Source: Pedosphaera sp.
GTDB taxonomy: Bacteria; Verrucomicrobiota; Verrucomicrobiia; Limisphaerales; Pedosphaeraceae
DNA length: 54,428 bases
Assembly (NCBI GenBank): GCA_028293325.1
Contig: JAQGPA010000151.1
Coordinates: forward strand, 1-54,428
Direction: 5' to 3'
The translations under genes were made by a program, and so were the position numbers. Below are positions 8,263-17,909 of this stretch, piece by piece (within the stretch, counting starts at the first letter, position 1; every line of letters begins with the position of its first letter). The notes beneath the pieces are model-generated. The model had not been told where the DNA came from. It saw nothing but the letters and a program-made list of their open reading frames with translations, and ran no database searches.

Positions 8263-9924
8263 TCACTGCTGACTCGCCTCCGGCGACCAATCATCCGTCC
8301 GGAAGGGAGAAGCCGGCAGTCCTTCCATGTTGTAGAGATCACCGGAGGGATTTTGTCCCCAGTCATAACGAACGGCCAGCGGTTGTTGAATCGCATCGCT
8401 GAAGACAACTACCGTGCTTCCATCAAGAATTGCTTTTGCCCAGACGAATTTTTGATTCATGCCCGCAATCGCAAAGCCAGTGAGTTCTGTCGGCGTGGCA
8501 AGAGCTTCTCCAGTGGCGGTTGGTGGCGGGGTTCCCAACCTCAGACCGCCGCCGATATTGCTGAAATTAATCCGGATTTTATTTCCATCAATGGTCATTG
8601 AATTGTAAATCGGCCCCGAATAAACAAGGTCTTCTCCATACGCAACATGGCGGGCGACCAAAGCGAGGCGTTGGCCGACGTAAAGTTTGTCTGGCGGATG
8701 AATGTTATCGGCGTCGCCAATATCTATCGTCACAGCCATTCCGGTATTCGGCAGCGACAAGGCTTTGAGTTGAGCTTCGCGAACCAAGGGCCATCGTCCT
8801 TCCGATGGAGTTTTGGACGGGGCATTGAAATTTGGCAATTGGACGAACAAGAACGGAAAATTTCCCTGCGCCCATTTTTCGCGCCAGTCTTGGATGAGTC
8901 GCGTAAATAAAATTGGATACTCTTCCGCTTCCCTCATGTTGTCTCCATTGCTTTCGCCTTGATACCAGATAACGCCCTTGATGGCGTAAGGAATCAATGG
9001 CGAAACCATGCCATTGAAAAGATTTGCCGGCGCACCGTAGCCCCCCTCAGGACGGGTCGGCTCTTTTGGAGCTGACTTTTCCGGCATAACTTGCCCTGCC
9101 GCCTTTGCCTTGTTCCATTCCTTCATCTTAATTTCATAGTCAGCGTGTTCTTTGGAATAAATAGCCCGGGCGTTCGTATAATTATCAACTCTCCTGTGGT
9201 GCTCGTCGACGTAATGATCCAAAGCCGCATCCTTTTTCAAACCGGAAATGCTCGTCCACGCCTGCGCCGGCGTGCCGCCCTTGTAAGTGGCAATCATTCC
9301 CATCGGGCGGCCGGTAATGCGCCGCCTTTCTTTCGCAAAATAATAACCAATCGCCGAAAAACCATGCCACGCCCAGTTTGCACCAATGACTTCTGGACTG
9401 CAAACAACCCATTTTCCGTTCAACGGACTTGGCGGGACAATTGTGCTAATGTTGGTTTGTGGTTGCAGTGCAGTCGCCCACGGCACAAAGAAAAATCGGA
9501 TTTGTGAATCAGTAGCGTTGGTGATGGCTTCTTTGCCCCGGCTGTCGGTTTGAATGCCAAACTCCATGTTCGACTGGCCGGACGCAACCCAAACGTCGCC
9601 GACTAAAACGTCCGTGAAGGTGATTGTATTGTCCCCAGTCACGGTCAGTGTTCCAGATTCGCTGCTGGAATCAACCTTGTCCAAATCCACCCGCCATTTT
9701 CCATCGGCGGCGGTAGTAGTGGTCTTTTTTTGGTTTTTGAAAGTGACGGTGATTTTTTCTCCCGGCGATGCCCAGCCCCAGACCGGCAGCTTTGCTTTTT
9801 CCTGCAAAACCATATGGTCGCCAAAGATGGCGGGCATCCGAACATCTGCCTTGGCATTGGAAAAGTGTGAGAAGAAAATTCCGGTCAATGCCAGCAACCA
9901 AAAGTGACGATGGTAAATTTTCAT
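8263..9924 (-). CDS. Secreted sialate O-acetylesterase-like SGNH hydrolase
   Basis: The 553-residue product belongs to the sialate O-acetylesterase family (SASA/SGNH fold), which removes O-acetyl groups from sugars. The start is the ATG at 9924, giving MKIYHRHFWLLALTGIFFS as a signal peptide; a longer frame to 10020 would overlap the upstream GH92 gene. Family marks are MPAIFGDHMVLQ, LPVWGWASPGE, the nucleophile S118 in ASGQSNMEF, IWYQGESN, and the acidic-His pair in IDIGDADNIHPPDK. It lies 22 bp after one GH92 gene and 40 bp before the other, so the three are probably co-transcribed. It would deacetylate the glycan on which the mannosidases act; the natural sugar need not be sialic acid. Confidence 0.92.
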   Translation of the reverse strand: MKIYHRHFWLLALTGIFFSHFSNAKADVRMPAIFGDHMVLQEKAKLPVWGWASPGEKITVTFKNQKKTTTTAADGKWRVDLDKVDSSSESGTLTVTGDNTITFTDVLVGDVWVASGQSNMEFGIQTDSRGKEAITNATDSQIRFFFVPWATALQPQTNISTIVPPSPLNGKWVVCSPEVIGANWAWHGFSAIGYYFAKERRRITGRPMGMIATYKGGTPAQAWTSISGLKKDAALDHYVDEHHRRVDNYTNARAIYSKEHADYEIKMKEWNKAKAAGQVMPEKSAPKEPTRPEGGYGAPANLFNGMVSPLIPYAIKGVIWYQGESNGDNMREAEEYPILFTRLIQDWREKWAQGNFPFLFVQLPNFNAPSKTPSEGRWPLVREAQLKALSLPNTGMAVTIDIGDADNIHPPDKLYVGQRLALVARHVAYGEDLVYSGPIYNSMTIDGNKIRINFSNIGGGLRLGTPPPTATGEALATPTELTGFAIAGMNQKFVWAKAILDGSTVVVFSDAIQQPLAVRYDWGQNPSGDLYNMEGLPASPFRTDDWSPEASQQ

Positions 9925-9946
9925 AATGGAATGTGCGAGGTTGAAA

Positions 9947-12190
9947 TCAATTTGTATCTGTTCCCCATGATTTGTTCGGCAATATTCCCATTTCCAATTC
10001 GAGAGTTCCGCCCTTCGCAATTTCGGCGTGAGTGATCCAGGGCCGGTTCAATGGAGCGCCGTTTAGCTTTGCCGATTGTATGTAAATATTCTGATTGGAC
10101 ACCCGGTTGGCAATGACGGTGAACTCGCCGCCGGAATAAAATTTCGGATCCAACTGAATCGTCGCCTTTTCCACGAGGGGGCTGCCGATGATATATTTTC
10201 CGTCCGCCGGATTCACCGGGTAAAGTCCCACCGCGCTCCACACATACCACGCGGACATCTGGCCACAATCATCGTTGCCGCAAATTCCTTCGGGAGTATT
10301 GTCATATTGCAGCAGCATAATCTGATGCGCGCGGAGTGCGGTCTTGTATTGCGCGCCAGCCAGTGCATAAAGATAGGGAACATGGTGGCAGGGTTCGTTG
10401 CCGTGAGCGTATTGCCCCATCAGCCCGGAAAAATCAACGAGGTAAGAATGGATGTCGGAATCCTGGGTGAATAACTCATCGAGCTTGTGAACGAAGGCTT
10501 CGTTGCCGCCATACAATTTGATCATGCCGGGCACATCGTGAAGCACGGCGAAAGTATATTGCCAGGCGTTTGCCTCGGCGTAGTCGTCGGGAGAAAAGGA
10601 TTTGGGATCGAACGGCACGCGAAAAGAACCAACCGCAGTTCTGCCGCGGAAAAATCCAGTTTCAGAATCAAAAACATTGGTGAAATTCTGCGCGCGTTGA
10701 TTAAACAACGCCGCATCTTTAGTTTTGCCGAGCGCAGTTGCCATTTGTGCAATGCACCAGTCGTCATAGGCGAATTCCAACGTGCGGGCGGTGCCGCGCC
10801 AGCCTTTGCCGGTTTCGGATGACGCATAACCCTGCTTCGCATATTCGTCCTGCCGGTTGCGGCTGTTCATGCCCGTGTCCCGCATTGCGTTGAATGCCAG
10901 TTCGGCGTCAAATCCACGGAAGCCTTTGTTGTAAGCATCCACAATCACCGGCACAGAATGGTAACCGATCATGCACCAGGTTTCATAACTGGCCAGCGGC
11001 CACATCGGCAGCGCGTGGTCGGGTGATTCCTGATAAAACGCCAGCATGGTCTGGATGAAATCGTTGATGCGCCCGGGCTGCGTCAAAGTCAGCAAGGGAT
11101 GTTCGGCACGAAACGTATCCCACAATGAGAACGTGGAATAGTATTGGAATCCCGCATTGGTGTGGACCAGGTCGTCCGGCCCACGATACGAGCCATCCGC
11201 GTCATTGTATAATGTCGGAGAGGTCATCGTGTGATACAGCGCGGAATAAAACGTCTGACGGATGGTTGGATTTGGCGATTCAATTTTGACGCGTGAAAGT
11301 TGCTCGTTCCAATTGTTATGGGCCGCAGTGCGAATGGCGTCAAAATCCCAAGAGGGCATCTCCGCCTGCAAATTGTTTTTGGCTTCCTCGGTGCTCACCG
11401 CCGACAGTCCTACGCGCAATAAAATTTTCTGACCGGCAGAAGTCCTGCCATCCAAATGCATCCGCACATTTTTGCTTTTGATTTCAGTCTGATTTGACGG
11501 TAATGGTTTGCCATCAGCTTCAATTCCAAAGTTTTTCCATGGCTGCGAACATTCGATCGCAAAATAGACAGTTCGATGTTTATCCCATCCTGTTGTAGAA
11601 CGATAGCCTGTGATAAGGTTTTTGTTTTCCAATTTTAGAGACGCGTCGGTCACCTGGTTGTTCACGCCATGCACGAGATCAATCAATATGTGGCTCTCCT
11701 TTGAAGCAGGAAAAGTGTAACGATGCATGCCCGCATGGGCTGTGGCCGTGAGTTCCGCCAGCACCTGATATTTGTCGAGCATCACCCGATAATATCCCGG
11801 CGTGGCAAACTCGTTGTCATGCGAGAAACCCGAACGCAGGCGGTCCACCGTAAGCGCTTGATAATTGCTGGATTCCTGCAACTCACCCGTGATCGGAAGT
11901 ATCAGTACATCGCCCAAATCACCAATGCCCGTGCCGGATAGATGTGTGTGGCTGAAACCGAGAATTGTGGAATCTGAATAATGATAACCCCCACACGCAT
12001 CCCAACCTTTGATGGGCGTGTCCGGGCTGAGTTGCACAAAACCAAACGGCACTGTCGCACCCGGATAAGTGTGACCGTGCCCGCCCGTGCCGACTAATGG
12101 AAGAACTTCGTCAACTGGTTGTGAAATCGCTCCCCAAGAGCCTGGAGGACTCACCCCTAAAAGAGCAGCAGCAACTAATATGCTTTTCAT
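9947..12190 (-). CDS. GH92 family alpha-mannosidase (secreted)
   Basis: This 747-residue exo-alpha-mannosidase of family GH92 has a signal peptide (MKSILVAAALLGVSPPGSWG) and opens with VDEVLPLVGTGGHGHTYPGATVP. The catalytic acid lies in HGNEPCHHVPYLY (E near 597). The general-base aspartates are in GNDDCGQMSAWYVWSAVG (near 638), followed by the beta-sandwich end LNGAPLNRPWITHAEIAKGG and LPNKSWG. It therefore ends where the family normally ends, unlike its paralogue at 5781-8222. The two are diverged paralogues rather than a fresh duplication. It heads the GH92-acetylesterase-GH92 run. Confidence 0.95.
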   Translation of the reverse strand: MKSILVAAALLGVSPPGSWGAISQPVDEVLPLVGTGGHGHTYPGATVPFGFVQLSPDTPIKGWDACGGYHYSDSTILGFSHTHLSGTGIGDLGDVLILPITGELQESSNYQALTVDRLRSGFSHDNEFATPGYYRVMLDKYQVLAELTATAHAGMHRYTFPASKESHILIDLVHGVNNQVTDASLKLENKNLITGYRSTTGWDKHRTVYFAIECSQPWKNFGIEADGKPLPSNQTEIKSKNVRMHLDGRTSAGQKILLRVGLSAVSTEEAKNNLQAEMPSWDFDAIRTAAHNNWNEQLSRVKIESPNPTIRQTFYSALYHTMTSPTLYNDADGSYRGPDDLVHTNAGFQYYSTFSLWDTFRAEHPLLTLTQPGRINDFIQTMLAFYQESPDHALPMWPLASYETWCMIGYHSVPVIVDAYNKGFRGFDAELAFNAMRDTGMNSRNRQDEYAKQGYASSETGKGWRGTARTLEFAYDDWCIAQMATALGKTKDAALFNQRAQNFTNVFDSETGFFRGRTAVGSFRVPFDPKSFSPDDYAEANAWQYTFAVLHDVPGMIKLYGGNEAFVHKLDELFTQDSDIHSYLVDFSGLMGQYAHGNEPCHHVPYLYALAGAQYKTALRAHQIMLLQYDNTPEGICGNDDCGQMSAWYVWSAVGLYPVNPADGKYIIGSPLVEKATIQLDPKFYSGGEFTVIANRVSNQNIYIQSAKLNGAPLNRPWITHAEIAKGGTLELEMGILPNKSWGTDTN

Positions 12191-12305
12191 AAATTTAAAA
12201 CTCGCGGATGCGTTACGGAAAAGAACAAGGCAATTGGGCGTGTGTTGTTCGATTCAAACAGAGCATTGACCAGATTATTAAATCCAGAGAATCAACCATC
12301 CGGCT

Positions 12306-13046
12306 TTATTGTGTTGAGGGAACATATTTATTAATAACCGGCTGAATGGCATCCGCCCAAATCTGATAACCCTTGGCGGTGGGATGAACGAAGTCTGGCA
12401 TCATGTCGTGGGAAATCGTGCCATCCGGCTCGATCATTTGCGGACCGATATCAATGAACGTGACCCGTTGTCCATCATCAAGGGATTTGATTATGGAATT
12501 CACGTAGGCAACTTTACGTCGGCCACCGTCGCCGGGCTTTTCTCCACGCGGAAAGATTCCCATGAGGATGATGTGCGCATGAGGACAACGCTTTTCGTAT
12601 TCAGTGACCAGTATTTTGATGCCCTCGGCGATTTCGTCAGCGCTGTTCCGTCCGCTGTTGTTGGTCCCAATCATCAGGACGACAACTTTCGGATCAATTC
12701 CATCAACCTGGCCTTTGCCAAGACGCCACAGAGCATTTTCCACCCCGTCGCCTTCAATCCCAAAATCGGCGGCGATCCCGACATATCGCTGCTTCCATAT
12801 TTCTTTACCGGTCGTCTCCCAGCGGTTCATTATTGAATCCCCTTCAAAAACAATATCGGCGTGCTTTTTCGCGAACCGATCCAGTTTGCGTTGCACATCT
12901 TCCTGCCGGTTGGCGTGAACCGTGGGGATTGCGGCAGTGTTGGTGATGGCTGGCACGGTTGGTTGATTGTTGGTCTTACCAGCGAAGAGGGGAGTTGCCA
13001 AGCTGACCAAGGCCGCACAGGTGCCGTAAAAAAAGATGTGTTTCAT
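12306..13046 (-). CDS. Secreted SGNH/GDSL esterase (PAF-acetylhydrolase-like)
   Basis: The 246-residue protein has a signal peptide (MKHIFFYGTCAALVSLATPLFAG) and the four SGNH blocks. Block I is FEGDSIMNRW with nucleophile S71. Block II is FGIEGDGVENALWRL, where the family usually has FGGD/FGIGGD. Block III is IGTNN, with the asparagine near 129-130. Block V is DFVHPTAKGY with D218 and H221. Close relatives are annotated as platelet-activating-factor acetylhydrolase subunits or rhamnogalacturonan-acetylesterase-like enzymes and occur in glycan clusters. It likely removes acetyl groups from a polysaccharide outside the cytoplasm. It is separated by 115 bp from the GH92 gene downstream. Confidence 0.9.
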   Translation of the reverse strand: MKHIFFYGTCAALVSLATPLFAGKTNNQPTVPAITNTAAIPTVHANRQEDVQRKLDRFAKKHADIVFEGDSIMNRWETTGKEIWKQRYVGIAADFGIEGDGVENALWRLGKGQVDGIDPKVVVLMIGTNNSGRNSADEIAEGIKILVTEYEKRCPHAHIILMGIFPRGEKPGDGGRRKVAYVNSIIKSLDDGQRVTFIDIGPQMIEPDGTISHDMMPDFVHPTAKGYQIWADAIQPVINKYVPSTQ

Positions 13047-13086
13047 AGTGTTAAATTCTTTCGGTTGATTCCATTGAATTCAAATT

Positions 13087-13287
13087 TCAGGGTTGCGATT
13101 CGTCCGTGGCGTTATCGTGGATTTGAAATTGCCGCGAACCGTTGTTTTTGATCCGAACCTTGCTTTTGAGGAGGTTGTCGGCAATCACCGCACGCAAGAC
13201 GTTCATCCCCGATTCCACTTGCGTTAAGCCGTAAATGGATCTGACCGAAAAAATTACCAAGCAAAGGAAGGGTCGTAGTTTGGTCAT
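13087..13287 (-). CDS. Small secreted hypothetical protein, possibly a truncated gene
   Basis: This 66-residue frame starts at ATG with a short hydrophobic signal-like stretch (LRPFLCLVIFSVRSIYGL), followed by a polar tail ending DNATDESQP. I do not recognise a family. It fits between the fusion gene and the SGNH esterase without overlap (gaps of 71 and 40 bp). It could be the N-terminal stump of a degraded secreted enzyme. Evidence that it is expressed is only positional. Confidence 0.35.
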   Translation of the reverse strand: MTKLRPFLCLVIFSVRSIYGLTQVESGMNVLRAVIADNLLKSKVRIKNNGSRQFQIHDNATDESQP

Positions 13288-13358
13288 AATTTATTTCTAC
13301 TTGGTAAGCCAGCTTAAAAAAACAAGCATAAGCGGAGCTGTTTGCGTCATCATGGTAT

Positions 13359-16300
13359 TCACGGTGTGATCAGGCGATAGAAAGCGGCTGGGTTTGTGGG
13401 GTCCGAGGGCAAGTTGATGTTGAAATTGCCCGCTGCATCAAATGAGTTGGTCGAGACCGGGAGCCATACGGGGTTGGCAAGGTTGGTGGTGCTTAAGATT
13501 CGATAAGTGATCGATGCCGTTCCATTGGTGCCGGAAAATCCGATGCTTGCGCCATTACGACTGATTCCCGTGATCATCGGCGGCGTGGCCGATGGATGGG
13601 CCAGACACACTTTCTTGCCCACGGCATCGTCAATGATGGAAGCCCCGTTGGGAACAGTTCCGGCCACGAAGTTTCCCGAACCGCTACGAGTTCCCGAATA
13701 GGTGAGCAAGACGCTGGTCCCGCTGGCGGGTGCATTGTATACATTGACCATCACGTTTCCATTCATGGTCAGGCTCTCTCCGGCGATCAATGACGCGGTG
13801 GTGTTTCCCAAACTTGCCAAATCAAAGGTCAACTGGGGATTGCTGCTGCCGAAAACGACAGCGCTCATGGGCAATGAACTTCCCACGCTCACTAACCGCA
13901 CACTCAACGTTCCACCGTTATTGGTGTAAGCCATCAAAACATTGTTGGTGGTCATTAAACTCAGAGTTCCCGCATTGAGAGTGGTTCCACCGGTGTAAGC
14001 GTTCGCTCCGCTCAATGTCAAGGTGCCGGGGCCGGCCTTGATCAAGCCGCCGGGGCCGGACAAAGCGCCGGATAATGTGATGTTGAACGGATTGTTGCCG
14101 ACATCTGCAGTTTGGAAGGTGATCGGTCCGTTTGCCGTCGCCAATATCATGGGTCTCGCTGAACTCCAGCTGGCCGTCGCGCCGATCGTGCCGCCGGAAA
14201 GGTTGATGCTGCTGTTGCCGGGCAAACCGCCGGTGTTGGTGTTGGCGATGATGCCGCCTGAACCCACATAGAGCGCCCCGCCACTGACCGTCAGGCTGGC
14301 AAAGGTGTTCGCGTTATATGCCGAAACGGAGTTGCCAAATTGAATCGTCGGTGTCGTCACGGCTCCGCCGGAAAGGTTCAACGTTCCACTGCCACCAGAG
14401 GCGTTCGCTCCGGAGTTGATGTAGATCGCCTTGCCGGGTGCCAAGGTGAATGTGCCGCCACTGATGTTCAAGGTCGCGGTGCTGCTGCTGTCGTGGCCCA
14501 ACAGCACGTTGGCAAAACCGCTCCCGACCGACACAGTCCCGTTTTGCAGGTTAAACGTCCCGCTGTTGCCGCCGCGCCCTACGCTGAAGTTGTAACCCGA
14601 ACCGCCCGCCACAGTCAGCAAAGCGGACGCGCCATTCATCGTGTAATTGCAATTGCCGCTGTAGCCGACGAACAAACCGGTCCCCGGGGTGATCGAACCG
14701 CCGCTTTGATTGATGTTGACGTTTTGCAGCCACCACACGGCGGGAGTGTAAGTGCCGCCGGTGATGTTATTGGTGCCGTTGCCGCGCAGGATAAAGTTGC
14801 CCCCGCCATTGAAGCCGCCACCGTTGAGGTTCAATGACGCGCCGGAACCGATGGACCAAATGGTATTGCCTCCCGGATTGATGGCATTGTTGATTGTCGC
14901 GCTGACATTACCAGCCACAACCAAATTGGTCCCGTTGGCCGGAGGCGCGGTTAGAGTCAGGGCAGCACCGCTCAAAGTATAGCCGGAGGTGTTGAAGGTC
15001 ATGTTGCTGGCGAGGACTGAAGCGCTCAAGGTGACTGTGTAATTGCCCGGCGTGCCCGCCCCGAAAATAGCGCTGCCGCCATCCACCCAGGTCTGGTTGG
15101 CGCTGCCGTTCCACCAACTGGCAACCGACCAGTCTCCGCTGCCATCCATAGGGTTTGGCGCAGTCCCGCCGTTGGCGTCCCAGGTCAATGTCCCGGCAAC
15201 CAATATGAGTGGAGTAGCGCTGGCTTCCGCGGAGTTCGTGCTTTCACCGAGCGAGTTCACGGCACTGACCACGTAGTAATAAGTCGTGCCATTGACCAGT
15301 CCAGTGTCAATGTAACTGATGTTGCCCACATTGGTGGCAATGGTCGTGTAACCTCCCCCGCTGACCAGCGCGCGCTTCACGTTGTAGCTGGAGGCGCCAG
15401 ACGACGCCGACCAGCTTAAAGAAATTTGGGCATTGCCAGGGTTCGCCAGAAAGTTTGTGGGCATGGCGGGAGGTGCGGTTAGTGGAACAAATGGAGTAGG
15501 ATGGGACCATACTAAAGAAGTCTGGCCTCGGATCATTTTAATACCATCCCCCGCGAGCCGTAGATAGAAGTCCGATGAGACATGAGTTCCATCGGCATCT
15601 AAAGTAAGGAAATATTGATTGGTCGGAATCATTGAACTGTCTTCCGCGGCTTTTGCAATCGCTGTCCCTTCGTCATATTCGTCGAACATTCCAACATAGA
15701 CGCTGGGGACTCCCTGATTACGAATGTTTGCAAATTGTTCCCACATAAAATCACCGTGAAGTCGTGGAATCAAATTCCGTGCGCCGCCATTCCAGTTAGA
15801 CCATGCAAAACCAGGAAATGCTTCTGCCTGATAATCCATGCCATGCGAGTTACAATAGGCGAAGTCAGCCGCAATGGTTGAAGCATAACTATCCGCACCG
15901 GACACACCATTGAAACTTCCGGTTGCCCAAGGCATAACCATGTTGGCCGCATTGTAGGCTGGTAAGTTGGTGGTTTGCGTGCGCCAATCTCTGGGCCCGC
16001 CAACGATGACGTAGCAACCCTGATCTTTAAAAAAATTAACCACATCAGTCCAGGAGGTGACATTTCCCGGCCGCCCTGAAACGCCGACTCCCCAAACGCA
16101 AACGACGGGTTTGCCATCCTGTTTTGCATAGGCAGAAGATGCGGTGAGATTGAGCGCGCCGATGATGTCATTGGTCCAATCTGTTTTCATTTCCGTTTGA
16201 AAAGCAGTCCAACCGGAAATGTCATACATGATATAAAATTTTCTGCCATAAGCCTGCGCGGAATTTCTTACGCGCGTGGCGGTGCCGTCCAATTGTGAAT

Positions 16301-17882
16301 TGCCCTTGCCGAAACGTTGAAGCGCGGCGCAGTCAATTCCATATTGTTGCATCCATTGGAAATGTGTATTGACTGTTTGCGTGTCCCATGGGGAAAAGAG
16401 CTTGGCGGGTTGGCCATTTCCCAAATTGCCATAGCCGGTTTGATAAGTAGCAGTGTATTCGCGCAAGTCCGGCCAGAGTTCAAAGGTTTGATTTCCCGGA
16501 GAAGGCGCAGAGCCGCTTGACCAATGGACCCATTTATTATTTGGCGAATTATCGCCCGCGCAGGAAAACCAGCCTTGATAGCCTGCAACCATTTTTCCAA
16601 CCACATCGCCGATGGTGGTAACTTCCCTGCCGTTTGTATCCGTCACAAGAGTCGAGACGGCGACCGTCCGCGAATCGGTCATATAACCAAAGATATTTAC
16701 ATTTTGACTGATCAAGTTTGAAGAAACCGTTGCGCTGTAAATGCTGCCCGAAACATTCGTTGCGGCAAGCGCTATCCAACTGCGACTTTGCCAGTCTGCC
16801 GCAGGGACGCTGTAATAGAGTTGAACCGATGAAATTAATACTCCGCCAGGAACGCTGGTGTCGAAGGTGAATTTCTTGCTTCCATCCGCCTGGGTCACCG
16901 CGCTCGAAATGCTGATGCTTCCAAATGGACTGCCAGAACTTTTCAAATAGTAATCGAAATACAGCTGTTTCATTGTGCCTGAAACAGCAATCGAAGTGTG
17001 ATTGAGGTTCGGCATGCAAACGAGATTTTTTACATTTGGAATCGCATTCATCGTCGCGGCAACCGCTTCCGGCCAGAAATAGGTGTCGTTGGAAGGTTCT
17101 TCTATAAAGTAAGGCGCGGTGATGTTTGGCGCGCGACGCCCGGCATCCAGATAAGTAGTCCAAACATATCGGTCGGCAATTGACATGTCCGCAATCATCG
17201 TGCTCCAAAACGAACCCGCATCATAATAACCGCATCCAAAACGACTGTAAGCTGCCTTCACTTTATTTCCGAGTAACCCGGATAATAGCGTCGTCATATA
17301 GCCACCCCAGGACGATCCGGAAATTCCGATATTATTCGTATCCACATTACTTTGTGAACAGAGATAATTGAATGCTTCGAGCGCGGCCACGCCTGCGTCG
17401 CAGAGCGTGCTGTTTTGCGCTCCGCCGACGACATTGAGCCGCGGCCCTTCGCCATTCGCCGCTACTTTCCACGGCCCGGACGAATTGGGCGTGTTGTTTG
17501 TTCCACAAATGCCGGGCAAGTCACAAGCAATCGTCACATAACCGCGCGCTGCATAAGCTTGAAGGTCTCCCAGTTGAGATTCCGCATCGCTGCCGCCACC
17601 ATGATTGAACATCACCGCCGGATAAACTCCCGCTGCCTGTGGATACACAATAATCGCATAAACCACATTGACCCCGCCTTTTGAACTGAAAGTAAATCTT
17701 TTGGTGATGATCGCCAACGAACCCGAACCGGAATTTGCCGAGCTGATGTTACTCACAACCGTCGGAATGCTGTTCAAATAAGCAGCAAACGGGTCTTGAG
17801 CCTGGGCGGTTTGATCAATAAACAAAAACGTCACGGAACAAAAACACAATGCTCCGGCAAATTTTAATATTTTGGTTGTCAT
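13359..17882 (-). CDS. Modular secreted enzyme: alpha/beta-hydrolase esterase + GH71/99-like + FN3 + beta-strand scaffold + F[FY]R C-terminal module
   Basis: The 1507-residue protein has five parts. (1) A signal peptide (about 1-28). (2) An alpha/beta-hydrolase of the acetyl-xylan-esterase/dienelactone-hydrolase kind (about 30-315) with VMFNHGGGSD, nucleophile S191 in GISGSSWGGY and a likely catalytic H295. (3) A GH71/99-like domain (about 425-785) with AGYQGWFS, HFQWMQQYGIDCAALQRF, FPGFAWSN and MFDEYDEGTAI, homologous to the gene at 581-1972. (4) An FN3 domain (about 803-892). (5) A repetitive scaffold from W901 with an autotransporter-associated beta-strand repeat near 1294 (GTLTLSGANAYTGG), ending in the F-Y-R-L-x-x-P module. 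There is no C-terminal beta-barrel, so it is not a classical autotransporter. It starts 27 bp after its partner gene and presumably shares its transcript. Likely role: deacetylation plus cleavage of a glycan while attached to the surface. Confidence 0.88.
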   Translation of the reverse strand: MTTKILKFAGALCFCSVTFLFIDQTAQAQDPFAAYLNSIPTVVSNISSANSGSGSLAIITKRFTFSSKGGVNVVYAIIVYPQAAGVYPAVMFNHGGGSDAESQLGDLQAYAARGYVTIACDLPGICGTNNTPNSSGPWKVAANGEGPRLNVVGGAQNSTLCDAGVAALEAFNYLCSQSNVDTNNIGISGSSWGGYMTTLLSGLLGNKVKAAYSRFGCGYYDAGSFWSTMIADMSIADRYVWTTYLDAGRRAPNITAPYFIEEPSNDTYFWPEAVAATMNAIPNVKNLVCMPNLNHTSIAVSGTMKQLYFDYYLKSSGSPFGSISISSAVTQADGSKKFTFDTSVPGGVLISSVQLYYSVPAADWQSRSWIALAATNVSGSIYSATVSSNLISQNVNIFGYMTDSRTVAVSTLVTDTNGREVTTIGDVVGKMVAGYQGWFSCAGDNSPNNKWVHWSSGSAPSPGNQTFELWPDLREYTATYQTGYGNLGNGQPAKLFSPWDTQTVNTHFQWMQQYGIDCAALQRFGKGNSQLDGTATRVRNSAQAYGRKFYIMYDISGWTAFQTEMKTDWTNDIIGALNLTASSAYAKQDGKPVVCVWGVGVSGRPGNVTSWTDVVNFFKDQGCYVIVGGPRDWRTQTTNLPAYNAANMVMPWATGSFNGVSGADSYASTIAADFAYCNSHGMDYQAEAFPGFAWSNWNGGARNLIPRLHGDFMWEQFANIRNQGVPSVYVGMFDEYDEGTAIAKAAEDSSMIPTNQYFLTLDADGTHVSSDFYLRLAGDGIKMIRGQTSLVWSHPTPFVPLTAPPAMPTNFLANPGNAQISLSWSASSGASSYNVKRALVSGGGYTTIATNVGNISYIDTGLVNGTTYYYVVSAVNSLGESTNSAEASATPLILVAGTLTWDANGGTAPNPMDGSGDWSVASWWNGSANQTWVDGGSAIFGAGTPGNYTVTLSASVLASNMTFNTSGYTLSGAALTLTAPPANGTNLVVAGNVSATINNAINPGGNTIWSIGSGASLNLNGGGFNGGGNFILRGNGTNNITGGTYTPAVWWLQNVNINQSGGSITPGTGLFVGYSGNCNYTMNGASALLTVAGGSGYNFSVGRGGNSGTFNLQNGTVSVGSGFANVLLGHDSSSTATLNISGGTFTLAPGKAIYINSGANASGGSGTLNLSGGAVTTPTIQFGNSVSAYNANTFASLTVSGGALYVGSGGIIANTNTGGLPGNSSINLSGGTIGATASWSSARPMILATANGPITFQTADVGNNPFNITLSGALSGPGGLIKAGPGTLTLSGANAYTGGTTLNAGTLSLMTTNNVLMAYTNNGGTLSVRLVSVGSSLPMSAVVFGSSNPQLTFDLASLGNTTASLIAGESLTMNGNVMVNVYNAPASGTSVLLTYSGTRSGSGNFVAGTVPNGASIIDDAVGKKVCLAHPSATPPMITGISRNGASIGFSGTNGTASITYRILSTTNLANPVWLPVSTNSFDAAGNFNINLPSDPTNPAAFYRLITP

Positions 17883-17909
17883 TGAGTTTACGACGTTCCG
17901 TCTTTAATT

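Noticed and set aside
13359..13420. PEP-CTERM sorting signal at the C-terminus
   Set aside because: No PEP motif, no hydrophobic helix and no basic tail at the end of the protein.
14340..14837. Plus-strand frame of 165 codons within the esterase-GH99 fusion gene
   Set aside because: Antisense shadow of the repetitive scaffold; no start signal and no family resemblance.
13900..14900. Repeated short sequences that might look like a CRISPR or tandem array
   Set aside because: They are degenerate codings of repeated beta-strand motifs within an ORF, with no constant repeat length or spacers.
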